Numbered from the stretch's first letter, positions 1-10,060 are shown. The stretch: DNA of 64,000 nucleotides from Endozoicomonas sp. G2_2 (GCF_017744135.1 NZ_JAGHQU010000008.1:124001-188000); one strand, 5' to 3'. Numbers and translations are program-made. The notes: generated by a model not told the origin, from the sequence alone.

Positions 1-403
1 AAAAATGGGCGATTCCACTGGATGCCTGAGGCTCATGGAGCCTGAAACCGAATGGTTCTGCCAGATTGAGAGCGTGGCGCTCCCGCAAGCCGGGAAAGTA
101 GTCCGTTATCGAGCTAGCCTGAAACGAGCTGATTGATCGGCTCGACTCTGTTACTCGCTCGCTATTTGTGAGAATAGTTCCGAAGCGATTCCGAACGAAA
201 TCGACGACTTGGCTATCGAGAACCGGGTTTCTCGACCACAGATCCGCCTCCGCTACAACGGATTTGTAAGTCGAATTTAACCCATTCTGCATACTCAGTT
301 TTCCCCGAGTTGTAGTTATAGTTTCGAGTAAATCGACCCTAACTCGGGGGTCTGCTAAATGGAAGGGGAGCTGTCTATCGGAATTCGATCGCAGGCGGCC
401 CTC
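1..403. other. Left-edge stretch with no recognisable gene
   Basis: This stretch is visibly richer in A and T than the genes that follow. A short open frame runs on the plus strand from the left edge to a TGA at 134-136 (an ATG at 5 would give 43 residues). It could be the 3' end of a gene outside the window, but I recognise nothing in it. CCCCGAGTT at 303-311 and AACTCGGGG at 341-349 form an inverted repeat with a long loop and no T-run, so I do not call it a terminator. The rest shows no coding pattern. Confidence 0.3.
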
Positions 404-1177
404 TTAAATAACGAAGTCGGCCACCACGGGCACGTGATCCGACGGTCGCTTGCGCCCGCGTTCGCCGACGTGCGCCTTGCATTCGCGGCAGTTCTCGGCG
501 AGCGCGCGGGTGGCGAGCACGTGGTCGATACGCAGCCCGGCGTTGCGCGCCCAGCCGCCGTTGCGATAGTCCCACCAGGTGAAGCGATGGCGGCCTTCGC
601 GCTCGTCGAACAGGCGCCAGCAGTCGGTGAGGCCGGCGTCGAGAAGCGTCTGCAGAGCCGCACGCTCGGGGGGCGAGCAGAGGATGCGCCCCTGCCATTT
701 CTCGGGGTCGTAGGTGTCTTCGTCGCGGGGCGCGATATTGAAATCGCCGGTGAGCACGAGCTTGTCGTGGGCCTTCAGTTCGTCGGTGAGCCAGGCGGCG
801 AGCGCTTCAAACCAGGCGAGCTTGTAGGCGTACTTGGGTGAATCGAGATCCTGGCCGTTGGGGCAATACACGCCGATCACGCGCACGCCGTTCACGGTCG
901 CGGCGATCACGCGCTTGTGGTCGTCCTCGAAGCCGGGCAGGGCGTAGACCACGTCCTCTGCTCCGGTCTTGGTGAGCAGGGCGACGCCGTTATAGGTCTT
1001 CTGGCCGGTGAAAACGGTCTCGTAGCCGGCCGCGCGGATGGCATCGGCGGGAAACTTGTCGTCGGTGAGCTTGGTTTCCTGTAACGCGAGCGCGTCGACG
1101 GGGTTCTTCTCCAGCCAGGCGAGGACGTGCTCCAGGCGGACGTTGAGCGAATTGACGTTCCAGGTGGCGATCTGCAT
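404..1177 (-). CDS. xth: Exodeoxyribonuclease III (AP endonuclease)
   Basis: A 257-residue Mg-dependent exonuclease/AP endonuclease of the EEP superfamily, which incises DNA at abasic sites and trims 3' blocks in base-excision repair. Visible family motifs in order are WNVNSLN (N7), LALQETKL (E34 as metal ligand), a GDFNIAP block in the middle, IDHVLAT, and the C-terminal SDHVPV with the catalytic His at about 248. The start is placed at the internal ATG because family members begin MQIATWNVNS; an in-frame start 24 bases upstream would only add eight residues without similarity. It stands alone on the minus strand. Confidence 0.93.
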   Translation of the reverse strand: MQIATWNVNSLNVRLEHVLAWLEKNPVDALALQETKLTDDKFPADAIRAAGYETVFTGQKTYNGVALLTKTGAEDVVYALPGFEDDHKRVIAATVNGVRVIGVYCPNGQDLDSPKYAYKLAWFEALAAWLTDELKAHDKLVLTGDFNIAPRDEDTYDPEKWQGRILCSPPERAALQTLLDAGLTDCWRLFDEREGRHRFTWWDYRNGGWARNAGLRIDHVLATRALAENCRECKAHVGERGRKRPSDHVPVVADFVI

Positions 1178-1266
1178 CCAAGACTTCCTTGCGGTCGACA
1201 ACGCATGAATCGAGCGGGCGGCGGTGTACAGTGCGAGACCTATACCCAGCCCGGCGAATTCACCCG

Positions 1267-1737
1267 ATGATTCGAGTTCTGTTCAAACCGTTTGCGACCG
1301 CCATTGTAATGGCCACCGGACTGGTCGGCTGTGCGAGTTCGCCGCCCAAGCAGTTCACCCGCTCGGCGGATGAGTTCACACCGTGCTCGAGCGCGCCGCA
1401 CTGCGTGTCGTCGCAGGCGCCGCGCGACGGCTCGAAGCATGTCGAGCCGCTGCGCTTCGAAGGCGCGACCGTCGCGGCGGCCCGCCAAGCGCTGCTCAAG
1501 ACGCTCTACGCGGCTGAAGGCGCGAAGGTAGAGCGCGCCGAAAATCGTTTTGTTCACGCCACGTTTCGCACCACGGTGGGCTTTGTCGACGACGTGACCT
1601 TTCTGATCCAGCCCGATGCACAGATCATCGATGTGAAATCGTCGTCCCGGATCGGTTACTACGACTTTAACGTCAACCGAAGGCGTGTCGAGCAATTGCG
1701 GGCACGTTTCGATGCGCTGCTCGACACCGCGGTCTAG
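1267..1737 (+). CDS. DUF1499 family lipoprotein
   Basis: A 156-residue protein with a lipoprotein signal peptide: a basic N-terminus, a hydrophobic stretch and the lipobox LVGC with the lipidated Cys at 22. The mature part ends in a stretch typical of DUF1499, with FRTTVGFVDDVTFLI followed by a run ending VKSSSRIGYYDFNVNRRRVE and a C-terminal basic helix. The function of this family is not established. The ATG at 1267 is chosen because it directly precedes the signal peptide. It runs convergent with the oligopeptidase gene, with a strong hairpin between the two stops. Confidence 0.75.
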   Translation: MIRVLFKPFATAIVMATGLVGCASSPPKQFTRSADEFTPCSSAPHCVSSQAPRDGSKHVEPLRFEGATVAAARQALLKTLYAAEGAKVERAENRFVHATFRTTVGFVDDVTFLIQPDAQIIDVKSSSRIGYYDFNVNRRRVEQLRARFDALLDTAV

Positions 1738-1746
1738 CCTAGCCAT

Positions 1747-1769
1747 CGCCCGCCGGTGACCGGCGGGCG
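1747..1769. terminator. GC-rich hairpin between convergent genes
   Basis: A near-perfect 10-bp stem (CGCCCGCCGG / CCGGCGGGCG) with a three-base loop sits between the stop codons of the convergent DUF1499 and oligopeptidase genes. There is no T-run on either side, so it may act as a transcription barrier or 3'-end stabiliser rather than a classical intrinsic terminator. Confidence 0.5.
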
Positions 1770-1776
1770 CGTGGTG

Positions 1777-3849
1777 TCAGGCCGCGCGCTCGCTCTGGTC
1801 CAGCCCGCTATGGCGCAGTAACGCATCGATCGACGGCTCGCGGCCACGGAAGGCCACGAAGTTGTCGAGGGCGTCGCGGGTCGCGCCGCGTTCCAGCACT
1901 TCGGTGAGAAAGCGCCGGCCCGTGGCCTTGTCGAACAGCGAGCTTTCTTCGAACGCCGCAAACGCGTCGGCCGAAAGGACTTCGGCCCATTTATAGCTGT
2001 AGTAGCCGGCCGCATAGCCGCCCGCAAAGATGTGCATGAAGCTGTGCGGAAAGCGGTTGATCGCCGGCGGCTGCATGACCGCAACCTCGGCGCGCACCCG
2101 GTTCAGCGTATCGAGCACCCGGGCGCCGGTCTGCGGGTCGTAGTCGCGATGCAGGCGCAGATCGAACAGCGATATCTCGATCTGGCGCAGCATCTGCCAG
2201 CCGGCCATGTGGTTGCGCGAGGCATGGAGCTTGTCGAACAGGTCCTGCGGCAGCTTCTCGCCGGTCTGGTAATGGGCGGCGAACAGGTCCAGCGACTCGC
2301 GCTCCCAGCACCAGTTCTCCATGAACTGGCTGGGTAGTTCGACAGCATCCCACTCCACGCCGGAAATACCCGAGATCGGGCCGTAATCCACCCGCGTGAG
2401 CATGTGGTGCAGGCCGTGGCCGAATTCGTGGAAGAGCGTGGTGACCTCGTCGTGGGTCAGCAGGGCCGGGTCGTCGCCGATCGGCGGCGAGAAGTTGCAG
2501 GTCAGAAACGCGACCGGTGTCTGCACGCCGTCGGCACTGGCCCGGCGCGTCTGGAATCCGTCCATCCAGGCGCCGCCGCGCTTGCCCTCGCGCGCGTAGG
2601 GGTCGAGATAGAACACGCCGCGGCGGGTGTTCTCGGCGTCGCGAATTTCGTAGACGGTGACGTCTTCATGCCAGGTCGAGACATCGTCGAGCGCGGTAAT
2701 GCGGATGTCGTAGAGGCGTTCGACCACCTTGAACAAGCCGTCGATGACCTGCGGCGCCTGGAAGTAGGGGCGCAGATCCTCGGCGGAGTAGTCGTAGCGC
2801 TGTTCCTTGAGTTTTTCGCCGTAGTAGCCGACGTCCCAGGCCTGCAGTTCGTCGATGCCGTCTGCGGCCGCGAGTGCACGCAGCTCGGCCAGCTCCGCTT
2901 CGGCCGGGGCGCGGCTGCGCTCGGCGAGATCGAGCAGGAAGGCTTCGATCTGGTCGGGGCTGTCGGCCATCTTCTTGGCCAGCGATTGCTCGGCGTAATT
3001 GTCGAAGCCGAGCAGGCCGGCTGCTTCGTGCCGCAGCGCCAGGATCTCGTCCATGATCGCGCTGTTGTCGTATTCGCCGGCCTGCGGACCGACTTCCGAT
3101 GCGCGGCTGGAGAAGGCTTCGTAGATTTCGGCGCGCAGTTCGCGGTTGTCGGCATGCGTCATCACGGCGATGAAACTGGGCGCGTCGAGCGTGACCAGCC
3201 AGCCGTCGAGATCCTTGTTCGCCGCGTTCTGGGCAAGCAGCGCACGGGCGGAATCGGGCAGGCCGCTGAGCTGCGATTCGTCGGTCACGTGCTTGCGCCA
3301 GGCCTGGGTCGCGTCCAGGAGATTCTGCTGAAAGCTCGTCGACAGCTCGCTCATGCGCTGGGCGATCTCGGCAAAACGTGCCTTGGATTCGTCGTCCAGC
3401 GCCACGCCGGACAGCCGGAAGTCGCGCAGCATGTCGTTGACGACCCGCTGTTGCGCGGCGTCGAGCGTGTCGAAGGTGTCGGCATCGCGCAGGCGCTGCA
3501 CGGCCTCGAACAGTGCCGTGTTCTGGCCCAGTTCCGACGAGAAGGCGGTGAGTTTCGGCAGACAGGCCTGATAGGCCTCGCGCCAGGCCGGCGAATCCAT
3601 CACCGCGTGCAGATGCGAGACCGGCGAGAAGGCCCGTTCGATGCGATCTTCGGCGGCGTCGAGTGGCTCGACCAGCGTTTCCCAGCTGGGGTCGACACTC
3701 TGAGCAATGGCGCGATCGACCGCGCGCCGGGCGTCGGCGATCATCTGGTCGACGGCCGGCTCGGCATGTTCCGGTGCGATCGCCGAGAAGTCGGGCAACT
3801 GGCCGCCTTCGAGCATGGTGAGGAGCGGGTTGTTCTGAACGTCGGTCAT
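1777..3849 (-). CDS. prlC: Oligopeptidase A (M3 zinc metallopeptidase)
   Basis: A 690-residue cytoplasmic M3 peptidase that degrades short peptides, including cleaved signal peptides. The zinc site HEFGH lies at residues 474-478 (H474, E475, H478) and is followed by the expected downstream acidic ligand region in ISGVEWDAVELPSQFMENW. The length and the start MTDVQNNPLLTM match the prlC/opdA family. The ATG at 3849 is preferred over an upstream in-frame start that would add 27 unrelated residues. It is transcribed alone, divergent from gor. Confidence 0.93.
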   Translation of the reverse strand: MTDVQNNPLLTMLEGGQLPDFSAIAPEHAEPAVDQMIADARRAVDRAIAQSVDPSWETLVEPLDAAEDRIERAFSPVSHLHAVMDSPAWREAYQACLPKLTAFSSELGQNTALFEAVQRLRDADTFDTLDAAQQRVVNDMLRDFRLSGVALDDESKARFAEIAQRMSELSTSFQQNLLDATQAWRKHVTDESQLSGLPDSARALLAQNAANKDLDGWLVTLDAPSFIAVMTHADNRELRAEIYEAFSSRASEVGPQAGEYDNSAIMDEILALRHEAAGLLGFDNYAEQSLAKKMADSPDQIEAFLLDLAERSRAPAEAELAELRALAAADGIDELQAWDVGYYGEKLKEQRYDYSAEDLRPYFQAPQVIDGLFKVVERLYDIRITALDDVSTWHEDVTVYEIRDAENTRRGVFYLDPYAREGKRGGAWMDGFQTRRASADGVQTPVAFLTCNFSPPIGDDPALLTHDEVTTLFHEFGHGLHHMLTRVDYGPISGISGVEWDAVELPSQFMENWCWERESLDLFAAHYQTGEKLPQDLFDKLHASRNHMAGWQMLRQIEISLFDLRLHRDYDPQTGARVLDTLNRVRAEVAVMQPPAINRFPHSFMHIFAGGYAAGYYSYKWAEVLSADAFAAFEESSLFDKATGRRFLTEVLERGATRDALDNFVAFRGREPSIDALLRHSGLDQSERAA

Positions 3850-3998
3850 GGATTCAGGTTCTCGCGAAATCGGTGATTGCGGCGCGCGGCGCCGGCTCAA
3901 GTTGACTATGTGCGGGCCGGGGCGCGCCAATCAAGAGCGCCTGACAGGCTGGCGGTGCACACATACAATGCAGGCCATCATATTGCGGGTGAGCAGAC

Positions 3999-5345
3999 AT
4001 GAGTGAGCATTTCGATCTCGTGGTGATCGGCGGCGGCAGTGGCGGCATGGCCACGGCGCGCCGTGCGGCGAGCTACGGCAAGAAGGTCGCGCTGATCGAG
4101 CGCGGCCGACTCGGCGGCACCTGCGTGAACATCGGTTGCGTGCCCAAGAAAGTGATGTGGCATGCCGCCGAGTTCGCCGCCCACGCGGCCCATGCCGCGG
4201 ACTACGGCTTTGCCACCGGCGTGCCCGAGCACGACTGGACGAAGCTGGTCGACAACCGTGAAACCTATATCCAGCGGCTGAATGGTATCTACGCGCGCAA
4301 CCTCGACAAGGACGCGGTCGAGTTCGTTGCCGGCGACGCGCGCTTTGTCGGCGAACGCCGGGTCGCGGTCGGCGAGCGCGAACTCGAAGCAGACCATGTC
4401 GTGATCGCCACCGGCGGCAAGCCGCACTGGCCGGATGTGCCCGGTGCCGCGCTGGGCACCGACTCAGACGGCTTTTTCGGTTGGCGTGAGCGCCCGGACC
4501 GTGTGGCGATCGTTGGCAGCGGTTATATCGCCTGCGAGCTGGCCGGCGTGCTCAATGGCCTGGGCGCGCACGTCACGCTGCTGTTGCGCAAGGAACACGT
4601 GCTCAAGAATTTCGATGCCATGCTCGGCGATACGCTCATCGAGCGCATGAGACAAGCGGGTATCGACGTGCAGATGAATCGTCAGACCGCCGAGCTCAGC
4701 GAGGCCGGCACGCAGGTCAGGGTCGATTTCGAGGATGGCGATTCGATCACCGTCGACAAGCTGATATGGGCGATCGGCCGGCTGCCGAATACCGACAATC
4801 TGGATCTCGAGAGCCTGGGGCTGGAAACCGCCGCCGACGGGACCATCCCCGTCGACGCGTGGCAGGACACCGCGATCGCGGGCGTACACGCGCTGGGCGA
4901 CGTGACCGGCCAGGCCGAGCTCACGCCGGTGGCGATCGCTGCCGGGCGGCGGCTGTCCGACCGGCTGTTCGGCGGCCAGCCCGATCGGCGGCTGGATTAT
5001 CACAACATCCCCACCGTGGTGTTCACCCATCCGCCGATCGGCAGCGTGGGTCTCAGCGAGGCCGAGGCGCGCGCCCAGTACGGCGACGACGCGGTGAAGA
5101 TCTATACCAGTCACTATGTCGCGCTCTATCACGGCGTGCTTGAGCACAAGGTGCCCAGCGACATGAAGCTGGTCTGCGTGGGTGACGACGAGAAGATCGT
5201 GGGCGCGCACGTGATCGGCGATGGTGCCGACGAGATGCTGCAGGGCTTCGGCGTGGCCGTGAAGATGGGCGCGACCAAGGCCGATTTCGACAATACCGTG
5301 GCGATTCATCCGACCAGTGCGGAAGAGTTCGTCACCATGACGTGA
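3999..5345 (+). CDS. gor: Glutathione reductase
   Basis: A 448-residue FAD-dependent pyridine-nucleotide disulfide reductase that reduces GSSG to GSH with NADPH. The FAD-binding GGGSGG lies at about residues 11-16 and the redox-active pair in [13 protein letters not shown] is C42/C47. The second nucleotide-binding motif [11 protein letters not shown] follows, and the C-terminal acid-base pair H437/E442 sits in [10 protein letters not shown]. The CVNIGC arrangement and overall length match glutathione reductase rather than lipoamide dehydrogenase. Its stop overlaps the ATG of the next gene by four bases (ATGA), which suggests translational coupling. Confidence 0.9.
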   Translation: MSEHFDLVVIGGGSGGMATARRAASYGKKVALIERGRLGGTCVNIGCVPKKVMWHAAEFAAHAAHAADYGFATGVPEHDWTKLVDNRETYIQRLNGIYARNLDKDAVEFVAGDARFVGERRVAVGERELEADHVVIATGGKPHWPDVPGAALGTDSDGFFGWRERPDRVAIVGSGYIACELAGVLNGLGAHVTLLLRKEHVLKNFDAMLGDTLIERMRQAGIDVQMNRQTAELSEAGTQVRVDFEDGDSITVDKLIWAIGRLPNTDNLDLESLGLETAADGTIPVDAWQDTAIAGVHALGDVTGQAELTPVAIAAGRRLSDRLFGGQPDRRLDYHNIPTVVFTHPPIGSVGLSEAEARAQYGDDAVKIYTSHYVALYHGVLEHKVPSDMKLVCVGDDEKIVGAHVIGDGADEMLQGFGVAVKMGATKADFDNTVAIHPTSAEEFVTMT

Positions 5346-6220
5346 GGCATGGCCGCCGGGTCCTCGGCGCGCTGCTGATGGGCGCGCTGTCGCTGATGCT
5401 CTCGGCCTGCTCGGGGCAGTTCTGGGCCAATGCGCTGACGCCGCGCTGGGGCTACGACCGGCATGCGGATATCGCCTACGGCGACGATCCGCGACAGACC
5501 CTGGACGTCTACGTGCCCTCGGACAAGGCCGCTCACGCGCCCGTGGTGGTGTTTTTCTACGGCGGCAGCTGGCAGAGCGGCGACAAGAACGGTTATCGCT
5601 TCGTGGGCCAGGCGCTGGCGTCGCGGGGCCTGGTCGCCGTGGTGCCGGACTATCGGCTCTATCCGCCGACCACGTTTCCCGGCTTCATCGAAGACGGCGC
5701 CCGTGCCGTGGCGTGGGCCAAGGCGCATGCGGCCGACTATGGCGCCGACCCGGATCGGCTGTTCGTGTCCGGGCATTCGGCCGGTGCCCATATCGGCGCG
5801 ATGCTGGCGACCGATGGCCGCTATCTGGCCGCCGCCGGCGCGTCGATAGCGGACCTCGCCGGCTTTGTCGGCATGGCGGGGCCTTATGATTTTCTTCCCA
5901 TAAGAGACCCGGTGCTGCAGCGGATTTTTGCCCCGCGTGAAACCTGGCCGCGTACCCAGCCCATCGAGTTCGTGGATGGCGATGAGCCGCCGATGTTGCT
6001 CATGCACGGCGCGGCGGACGAGACGGTCTATCCCAAAAACAGCCGAAATCTTGCCAATAAAATTAAAGCCTCCGGCGGATCGGCCCAATTGGAAATCTAT
6101 CCGGATGTCGGGCATATTGGCCTTATTGCACCGCTTGCTGCGCCGTTGCGCATGACCGGCGACCAGCTCGACGTGTTCGCGAATTTCGTCAAAGAAATCG
6201 CCTCAGACAGCCCCCGTTAA
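5342..6220 (+). CDS. Lipoprotein alpha/beta-hydrolase (carboxylesterase-like)
   Basis: A 292-residue alpha/beta-hydrolase anchored as a lipoprotein (lipobox LSAC, Cys23). The oxyanion region reads [12 protein letters not shown], where the usual HGG has become YGG. The nucleophile elbow is GHSAG ([13 protein letters not shown]). The Asp in GAADETVYP and the His in PDVGHIGLI complete a plausible triad. The pattern resembles the BD-FAE/arylformamidase-like esterases; the substrate is unknown. It overlaps the end of gor by four bases and probably shares its transcript. Confidence 0.75.
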   Translation: MRHGRRVLGALLMGALSLMLSACSGQFWANALTPRWGYDRHADIAYGDDPRQTLDVYVPSDKAAHAPVVVFFYGGSWQSGDKNGYRFVGQALASRGLVAVVPDYRLYPPTTFPGFIEDGARAVAWAKAHAADYGADPDRLFVSGHSAGAHIGAMLATDGRYLAAAGASIADLAGFVGMAGPYDFLPIRDPVLQRIFAPRETWPRTQPIEFVDGDEPPMLLMHGAADETVYPKNSRNLANKIKASGGSAQLEIYPDVGHIGLIAPLAAPLRMTGDQLDVFANFVKEIASDSPR

Positions 6221-6267
6221 GCTTTCGCATGTATGATCGCGCGCTTCATTTGAGCGGCATCGATCTC

Positions 6268-6678
6268 ATGCGTCGTTTTGTCACAACAACGATAAGCGTG
6301 CTTTCGCTACTGTGCGCGTCGGTCTCTCTGGCCCATGCCGACCCGGTAGAGTGGAAGGAACTCAACGTGTCCGCAACGGCGTATAATTCCGTGCCGTGGC
6401 AGACGACGGCAAAGAAACCGGCCATCGCTGCCTGGGGTGACGAACTCAAACCCGGCATGCGCGCAATCGCCGTGTCCCGCGATCTGATCGAGCAGGGGCT
6501 TACCCATGGTGCGCGCGTGAAGATCGAAGGCATGCCCGGCGTCTATGTCGTGCGCGACAAGATGAATCGTCGCTGGCGCAAGAAGATCGACATCTACATG
6601 GGCAAGGATGTCGCGGCCGCGCGCGAGTTCGGCATACAACACGATATCCGGATCAGCTGGGCCGAACCCGACAGCTGA
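6268..6678 (+). CDS. Secreted 3D-domain (double-psi beta-barrel) protein
   Basis: A 136-residue protein with a cleavable signal peptide (ends SLAHA). The mature part looks like a 3D domain: SATAYNS at the N-terminal side, a [10 protein letters not shown] strand, and the [18 protein letters not shown] segment whose acidic residues form the active site in MltA-type enzymes and related proteins. Such proteins are usually linked to peptidoglycan cleavage or modification in the periplasm. The internal ATG at 6268 is chosen because it gives a compact signal peptide; an ATG at 6229 would add 13 residues. Confidence 0.65.
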   Translation: MRRFVTTTISVLSLLCASVSLAHADPVEWKELNVSATAYNSVPWQTTAKKPAIAAWGDELKPGMRAIAVSRDLIEQGLTHGARVKIEGMPGVYVVRDKMNRRWRKKIDIYMGKDVAAAREFGIQHDIRISWAEPDS

Positions 6679-6722
6679 TCCTCGCCGGCCAGCGGCCGGC
6701 CACAATCGAGCAAGGAGTGATG

Positions 6723-7472
6723 ATGCCCGGCCAGCTTGTACTGCTACGCCACGGCCAGAGCCAGTGGAACCTCGAAAACCGGTTCACCGGCTGGGTCGAT
6801 GTCGACCTCACCGACAAGGGCCGTGCCGAAGCGCGTGCCGCCGGCCGTCTGCTGGCGGATGAGGGCATCCGCTTCGACGTCGCCTTCACTTCGCTGCTCC
6901 AGCGCGCAATCAAGACCATGTGGCTGGCGCTCGAGGAGCTCGAGCAGCCGTGGGTCGATGTGGTGCGCCACTGGCGCCTGAACGAGCGCCACTACGGCGG
7001 CCTTCAGGGCCTCGACAAGGCCGAAACGGCCGAGAAGCACGGCGAGGAACAGGTTCACACCTGGCGTCGCAGCTACGACATCCCGCCGCCGGAAATGGCG
7101 CAGGATGATCCGGGTCATCCGCGTTTCGACAGCCGCTACCGGCATCTGGACGCCCGTGTCCTGCCGGGCACCGAGTCGCTTTCGCTGACGCTCGATCGCG
7201 TACTGCCGTACTGGCACGACGCGATCGCGCCGCGTCTCAAGGCCGGGGAGACGGTACTCGTGACCGCCCACGGCAACAGCCTGCGCGCACTCGTGAAATA
7301 CCTCGAAGGCATTGCCGACGATGTGATCACCGGCGTCAATATTCCCACCGGGATTCCACAGCTGTACACGCTCGACGAACAGCTCAACGTGATCGAATCG
7401 CGTTATCTCGGGGATGCCGACGCCGCCGAAGCGGCCGCCAAGGCAGTCGCGGATCAGGCCAAGTCGAAATAG
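6723..7472 (+). CDS. gpmA: 2,3-bisphosphoglycerate-dependent phosphoglycerate mutase
   Basis: A 249-residue glycolytic/gluconeogenic mutase that interconverts 3- and 2-phosphoglycerate through a phosphohistidine. The phosphoacceptor motif LRHGQSQWN is at the N-terminus, RHYGGLQG in the middle and the second catalytic His in [10 protein letters not shown]. The start was chosen by the ribosome binding site: AAGGAG at 6712-6717 leaves five bases before the ATG at 6723, whereas the adjacent GTG at 6717 and ATG at 6720 are too close. Confidence 0.95.
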   Translation: MPGQLVLLRHGQSQWNLENRFTGWVDVDLTDKGRAEARAAGRLLADEGIRFDVAFTSLLQRAIKTMWLALEELEQPWVDVVRHWRLNERHYGGLQGLDKAETAEKHGEEQVHTWRRSYDIPPPEMAQDDPGHPRFDSRYRHLDARVLPGTESLSLTLDRVLPYWHDAIAPRLKAGETVLVTAHGNSLRALVKYLEGIADDVITGVNIPTGIPQLYTLDEQLNVIESRYLGDADAAEAAAKAVADQAKSK

Positions 7473-7514
7473 CCGTATCGGCCGTCGCAGGCGGCCGACA
7501 CGCGGCTCGGTGGG

Positions 7515-8018
7515 TCAGCGTCGCACGCCAATCACGAGTTCGCCGCTGTCGTTATCGATCAGGCCGGCAGCCGTGAGCCAGGCGCGGGCATCCTCGGCGT
7601 CTTCGGCGAACCACGCCGCGGCGCTGCCGAGCCGGAAGGTATAACCCCAGCGGTCCATATCCGCACACATGCGCTCTCGGTCCATGCCGCCCAAGTGTGC
7701 GCTGGCCAGGATCTGCCAGTAGCAGACCGCGTTCTCCTCGTCATAGGTGCCGCCGGCATTGGTATGCAGGCCGGCCCGCCGCGTCTGGTCCATGCAGACA
7801 TAGTGGCCGGCCTCGTGCATCGCCGAATGCACGGGTGTGTCGCCACGCACATAGATCGTGTCGCCGATCAGCCCGGCCTCCTCGTCGCCCCAGAAACTGC
7901 CGGGAATCGGTTTGCCGTGCTCCGTGCGTACGAGGGTAAGGCCCAGGCGCGCGAACAGCGTGCGCAGGGGAGCGACGCCCATGGCGTCGACCGTGAGCAC
8001 GCCATTCGTGTCAGGCAT
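7515..8018 (-). CDS. Conserved protein of unknown function with HEAGH motif
   Basis: A 167-residue soluble protein with no signal peptide. It contains HEAGH at residues 68-72 in SAMHEAGHYVCMD, the canonical zincin HExxH, and an acidic DEEN at about 93-96 that could supply a third metal ligand. No named peptidase family is recognised, and the small size argues for a minimal zincin-like fold. The start MPDTNGVL is chosen because a start 63 bases upstream would run into the promoter region of the divergent lipoprotein gene, which lies 53 bases away. Confidence 0.6.
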   Translation of the reverse strand: MPDTNGVLTVDAMGVAPLRTLFARLGLTLVRTEHGKPIPGSFWGDEEAGLIGDTIYVRGDTPVHSAMHEAGHYVCMDQTRRAGLHTNAGGTYDEENAVCYWQILASAHLGGMDRERMCADMDRWGYTFRLGSAAAWFAEDAEDARAWLTAAGLIDNDSGELVIGVRR

Positions 8019-8071
8019 GGGTTCGGGGGATTGGCGTACAGTATGCGGATTGCTCAATGCACAGGTGAAAC

Positions 8072-8914
8072 GTGAAACCACAAGCGAAATCCTATCTGAT
8101 CACTGTATTCATGGGGGCGCTGCTGCTGGCCGGCTGTGCCACCGGGCCGGCCGGAAAGCAGGCGCAGGCGAGCGCGTCGAATCGCGTGCTCGCGGCCTAT
8201 GAAGTGCCCGATCTGCTCGCCCAGGCGGCGCCCGCCGTGTCGCAGTCGCTGGACAAGAACCTGCCCGACGACGTGAGCGATACCGATCGCCAGCGCCTGC
8301 GCGACGTGGTTTTCGACGCCTATGATCCGCAGGCCCTGCAGGCCGACGTGGCCGAGAACCTGCGTGAACAGGCCGGCACGGATGGCCGCGAGGCGGCATT
8401 GGTCGCGGCTGCCGAGGCGCTCGACACCCCGCTGGCCACCAAGATGATCGGCCTGGAGTCGACCACCGGCGAGGCGAATTTCGCACAGAACTTCAAGGCC
8501 TTCGTCGATCAGCCGGCAACCGATCGCCGCAAGGCGCGCCTGCGCCAGATCGATTCGCTGGCCCAGGACATGCAGATTATCGAACTGCAGACGGGCTTCA
8601 ACGTCACGCTGCTCGAAGCCATGATCCGGGCACGCAACGCCGCCTCGGGGCCGCAGCATCAGGTCGACGCGCCGCGTATCGAGCAGATGGTCGCCAAGAC
8701 GCGCGGGAACATCGAAGGCAAGCTCGAGCAGCGGGTTCCGCTGATGCTGCTGTACGTCTATCGCGACGTGTCGAATGCCGAGCTGGAAAGCTATGTCCAG
8801 CTGCAGAGCCGGCCCGAGCTGGTCTGGACCAACCAGGCGCTCAAGAAATCCATCATCGACGCGCTGTCCGATGCCGGTGAGCGCGTCGCGAGCAACTTCC
8901 AGAACGCCTCCTGA
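8072..8914 (+). CDS. Lipoprotein of unknown function
   Basis: A 280-residue lipoprotein with a clear lipobox (LLAGC, Cys22). The mature protein is mostly charged and helical, and the C-terminal third (YRDVSNAELESYVQLQ) loosely recalls DUF2059-type proteins. No catalytic motif is visible. The following CoA-binding protein starts six bases after its stop, so the two are probably cotranscribed. Confidence 0.6.
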   Translation: MKPQAKSYLITVFMGALLLAGCATGPAGKQAQASASNRVLAAYEVPDLLAQAAPAVSQSLDKNLPDDVSDTDRQRLRDVVFDAYDPQALQADVAENLREQAGTDGREAALVAAAEALDTPLATKMIGLESTTGEANFAQNFKAFVDQPATDRRKARLRQIDSLAQDMQIIELQTGFNVTLLEAMIRARNAASGPQHQVDAPRIEQMVAKTRGNIEGKLEQRVPLMLLYVYRDVSNAELESYVQLQSRPELVWTNQALKKSIIDALSDAGERVASNFQNAS

Positions 8915-8919
8915 TACCC

Positions 8920-9333
8920 ATGCCACTGATTACCGAAGATGCCGATATTCGCGAGATTCTGGCCCAGACCCGGCGGGTTGCCGTGGTGGGGCTGTCGTCG
9001 AACGAGTCGCGCCCGTCGTTCGGCGTCGCCAAGGCGCTCATGGACGAGGGCTATGGCATCGTTCCGGTAAACCCGAACGAGGACAAGGTCCTCGGTGAGA
9101 ACGCGTTTCCGGATCTGTCGCATATCACCGGAATGGTCGACGTGGTCGACGTGTTCCGTCGGCCCGAGCACGTGCCGCAGATCGTCGATGCCTGCATCGA
9201 GCGCGGCGTGCGTACGCTCTGGCTGCAGGAAGGCGTGGTGCACCAGGCGGCGGCCGAAAAGGCGGCCGCGGCCGGCATCGATGTCGTCATGGATCGGTGC
9301 ATGCTCAAGGAATACCGGCGCCTGCTGGGTTAG
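8920..9333 (+). CDS. CoA-binding domain protein (YccU-like)
   Basis: A 137-residue Rossmann-fold protein of the CoA_binding family. It shows the strand-glycine-loop VAVVGLSSNESRPSFGVA, the second strand YGIVPVNPNE and the VDVVDVFRRPEHVP segment characteristic of YccU-type proteins. Members bind CoA in structures but have no settled reaction. It follows the lipoprotein gene by six bases. Confidence 0.85.
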   Translation: MPLITEDADIREILAQTRRVAVVGLSSNESRPSFGVAKALMDEGYGIVPVNPNEDKVLGENAFPDLSHITGMVDVVDVFRRPEHVPQIVDACIERGVRTLWLQEGVVHQAAAEKAAAAGIDVVMDRCMLKEYRRLLG

Positions 9334-9529
9334 AACAGGCGAGCCGGGCCGCCCGCGAGCGGCCCGGCCCGTGTGCCGCGTCGCGTGCGCCGGCGCGCGG
9401 CCTGTTGCCCGGTGCCGTGCGGTGCGTGCACTGGGCTAAGGTCTAACGCCCACAACTTGCCGTGCGCAATCTGACCACACAGTATGGGGACGTCATCCCA
9501 TCCCGGCACTACAAGGGAGAACCTTATCC

Positions 9530-10060
9530 ATGGCCAATCTGAGCCCCGTAGCCCTGATTCTCATCGTCGTCGTCTGCGCAGTGGTCGCGCTGCTGATCGG
9601 CTATTTCCTTGGTAGCCGGTTCGGCGGCAAGAAATCCGTGGCCATGAAAGAGGCCACCGAAAAGCACGACAGCTACAAGAACGACGTGCGCGAACATTTC
9701 GAGCAGACCTCCGCCATCATGTCGCGCATGGTCGACGACTATCGCGACATGTATCAGCACATGGCTGAAGGCGCCGAGAAGCTGGCCGAGATGCATCCGG
9801 AAAAGCTGGTCACCCCGCCGCCTGCGCCGGAGGCCATCACCCGTGATACCGCCGTCGAGGGTCAGAAAGAAGGCCAGAACGCCGAGCAAGCGACCGACAC
9901 GGACGCCAAACCGGCCACGGCCGATCAGCCGTCCGCGGCGAGCAGGGGCGATACACATGCGCCCAACCGCGACGCGGTGATGAACAGCGACTCCTCGAAC
10001 GATCGCCCCTGGAACAAGGAAAGCAAGGAAAAGGGCGGCAAACGCTACGGTCTCGAGTGA
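9530..10060 (+). CDS. YhcB/ZapG-like inner-membrane protein (DUF1043)
   Basis: A 176-residue protein with one N-terminal transmembrane helix (residues about 6-28) and the following GSRFGGKK, then a charged helical region and a low-complexity acidic tail. This layout matches DUF1043 (YhcB/ZapG), which in E. coli links cell division and envelope growth. The tail is longer and richer in Asp, Ala and Pro than in E. coli. An AAGGGAG ribosome binding site precedes the ATG. Confidence 0.75.
   Translation: MANLSPVALILIVVVCAVVALLIGYFLGSRFGGKKSVAMKEATEKHDSYKNDVREHFEQTSAIMSRMVDDYRDMYQHMAEGAEKLAEMHPEKLVTPPPAPEAITRDTAVEGQKEGQNAEQATDTDAKPATADQPSAASRGDTHAPNRDAVMNSDSSNDRPWNKESKEKGGKRYGLE

Noticed and set aside
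303-349. Inverted repeat CCCCGAGTT..AACTCGGGG as terminator of xth
   Set aside because: The loop is very long and there is no T-run after the stem on the minus strand.
2404-3876. A 490-codon open frame on the plus strand opposite prlC
   Set aside because: It is the antisense shadow of a conserved M3 peptidase gene in GC-rich DNA.
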